NCBI GenBank assembly: GCA_050296935.1
Contig: JBNKRV010000055.1
Coordinates: 1-34,315 of the forward strand
Direction: 5' to 3'
Source: Saccharicrinis sp050296935
GTDB lineage: Bacteria > Bacteroidota > Bacteroidia > Bacteroidales > Marinilabiliaceae
DNA length: 34,315 bases
This document shows positions 34,051 to 34,315 of this stretch, piece after piece. The translations under genes and the position numbers were made by a program. The number at the start of each line of letters is the position of its first letter. Within the stretch, counting starts at the first letter, position 1. Under the pieces are notes generated by a model. It saw nothing but the letters and a program-made list of their open reading frames with translations, was not told the origin of the DNA and searched no databases.

Positions 34051-34315
34051 ATTTAAGGAACGGTTCTGAAGGACAGCTCGTTTATAGAGAACCGTTCCGG
34101 AATTCCGGCATTTGAGAAGCAATAGCGTTGCAGGTTAACTTTCGGAACGGTTCTATATAATCATCAATTGAATCAGAACCGTTCCCTGACTTTCCTGAAA
34201 GTACTAATTAACACTACGTTTGACACCCGGGATGTGCATGATGTTATTTAAGGAACGGTTCTGATGGGCAGCTCGCTTATAGAGAATCGTTCCGGCATTC
34301 CGGCATTTGAGAAGC
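34051..34315. repeat. Second palindrome array, inverted, cut by window end
   Basis: The same repeat family as 11627-13180 but reverse-complemented. Sites start at 34057, 34088, 34144, 34175, 34252 and 34283 with the same 31-56-31-77 steps, giving a 195-bp period and about 1.35 units before the sequence ends. The last site has one change (AGAATCGTTCC). No 47-bp palindromic element is seen at this edge. The sequence is more diverged from the first array than its units are from each other. Confidence 0.9.

Overview
The window is a chromosomal segment of a low-GC member of the Bacteroidota, most likely a marine or sediment relative of the Marinilabiliales/Bacteroidales. This rests on -7 promoter boxes of the TAnnTTTG type, a BlaI/M56 regulatory pair, a HYC_CC_PP-type protein, a TPR/TonB-C/MORN protein, and an NhaD + TrkH ion pair typical of salt-adapted species. 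I see no rRNA, tRNA or CRISPR array.

Left part (1-11.4 kb). A palindromic repeat lies at the edge, followed by a cytochrome bo3 quinol oxidase operon (cyoA-B-C-D, minus strand) with the haem O synthase gene cyoE diverging from it. Next come a DUF2892 membrane protein, a VOC/PhnB-like protein, a small secreted Cys protein, the Na+/H+ antiporter NhaD, the K+ channel subunit TrkH and a pyridoxamine-oxidase-fold protein. A short palindromic element with 4-bp target duplications is inserted exactly in the cyoC stop codon, and again near 10.9 kb.

Middle (11.4-13.3 kb). There is a 1.55-kb non-coding tandem array of eight 193/195-bp units. Each unit carries four copies of the small palindrome GAAC(G/C)GTTC in alternating orientation with fixed spacing. 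A relic or copy of the short palindromic element sits on each side. A second array of the same family, in the opposite orientation, starts at about 34.05 kb and runs off the window.

Right part (13.3-34 kb). It begins with exonuclease III and a TPR-TonB_C-MORN gene split by a one-base frameshift. A soluble five-PAS histidine kinase follows, then a lipoprotein/LytS-type kinase/LytTR regulator operon. A BlaI repressor gene sits behind three operators spaced exactly 20 bp apart and overlaps a BlaR1-like M56 sensor protease, whose periplasmic part looks like a lipocalin-like region plus ExbD-like domains. A copper/silver-type efflux cluster follows: HYC_CC_PP protein, long CusA, CusC, CusB with N-terminal metal-binding and C-terminal HMA domains, and a small metal-binding lipoprotein. 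The segment ends with phosphoglucosamine mutase.

Functional reading. The left half is respiration and Na+/K+ homeostasis. The right half is envelope sensing and metal export. Copper is a possible link, since the terminal oxidase is a copper enzyme with a Met/His/Cys-rich subunit II tail. The least explained item is the pair of palindrome-rich tandem arrays. The BlaI operator trio and the ExbD-like BlaR1 sensor are the best candidates for a testable new regulatory circuit.
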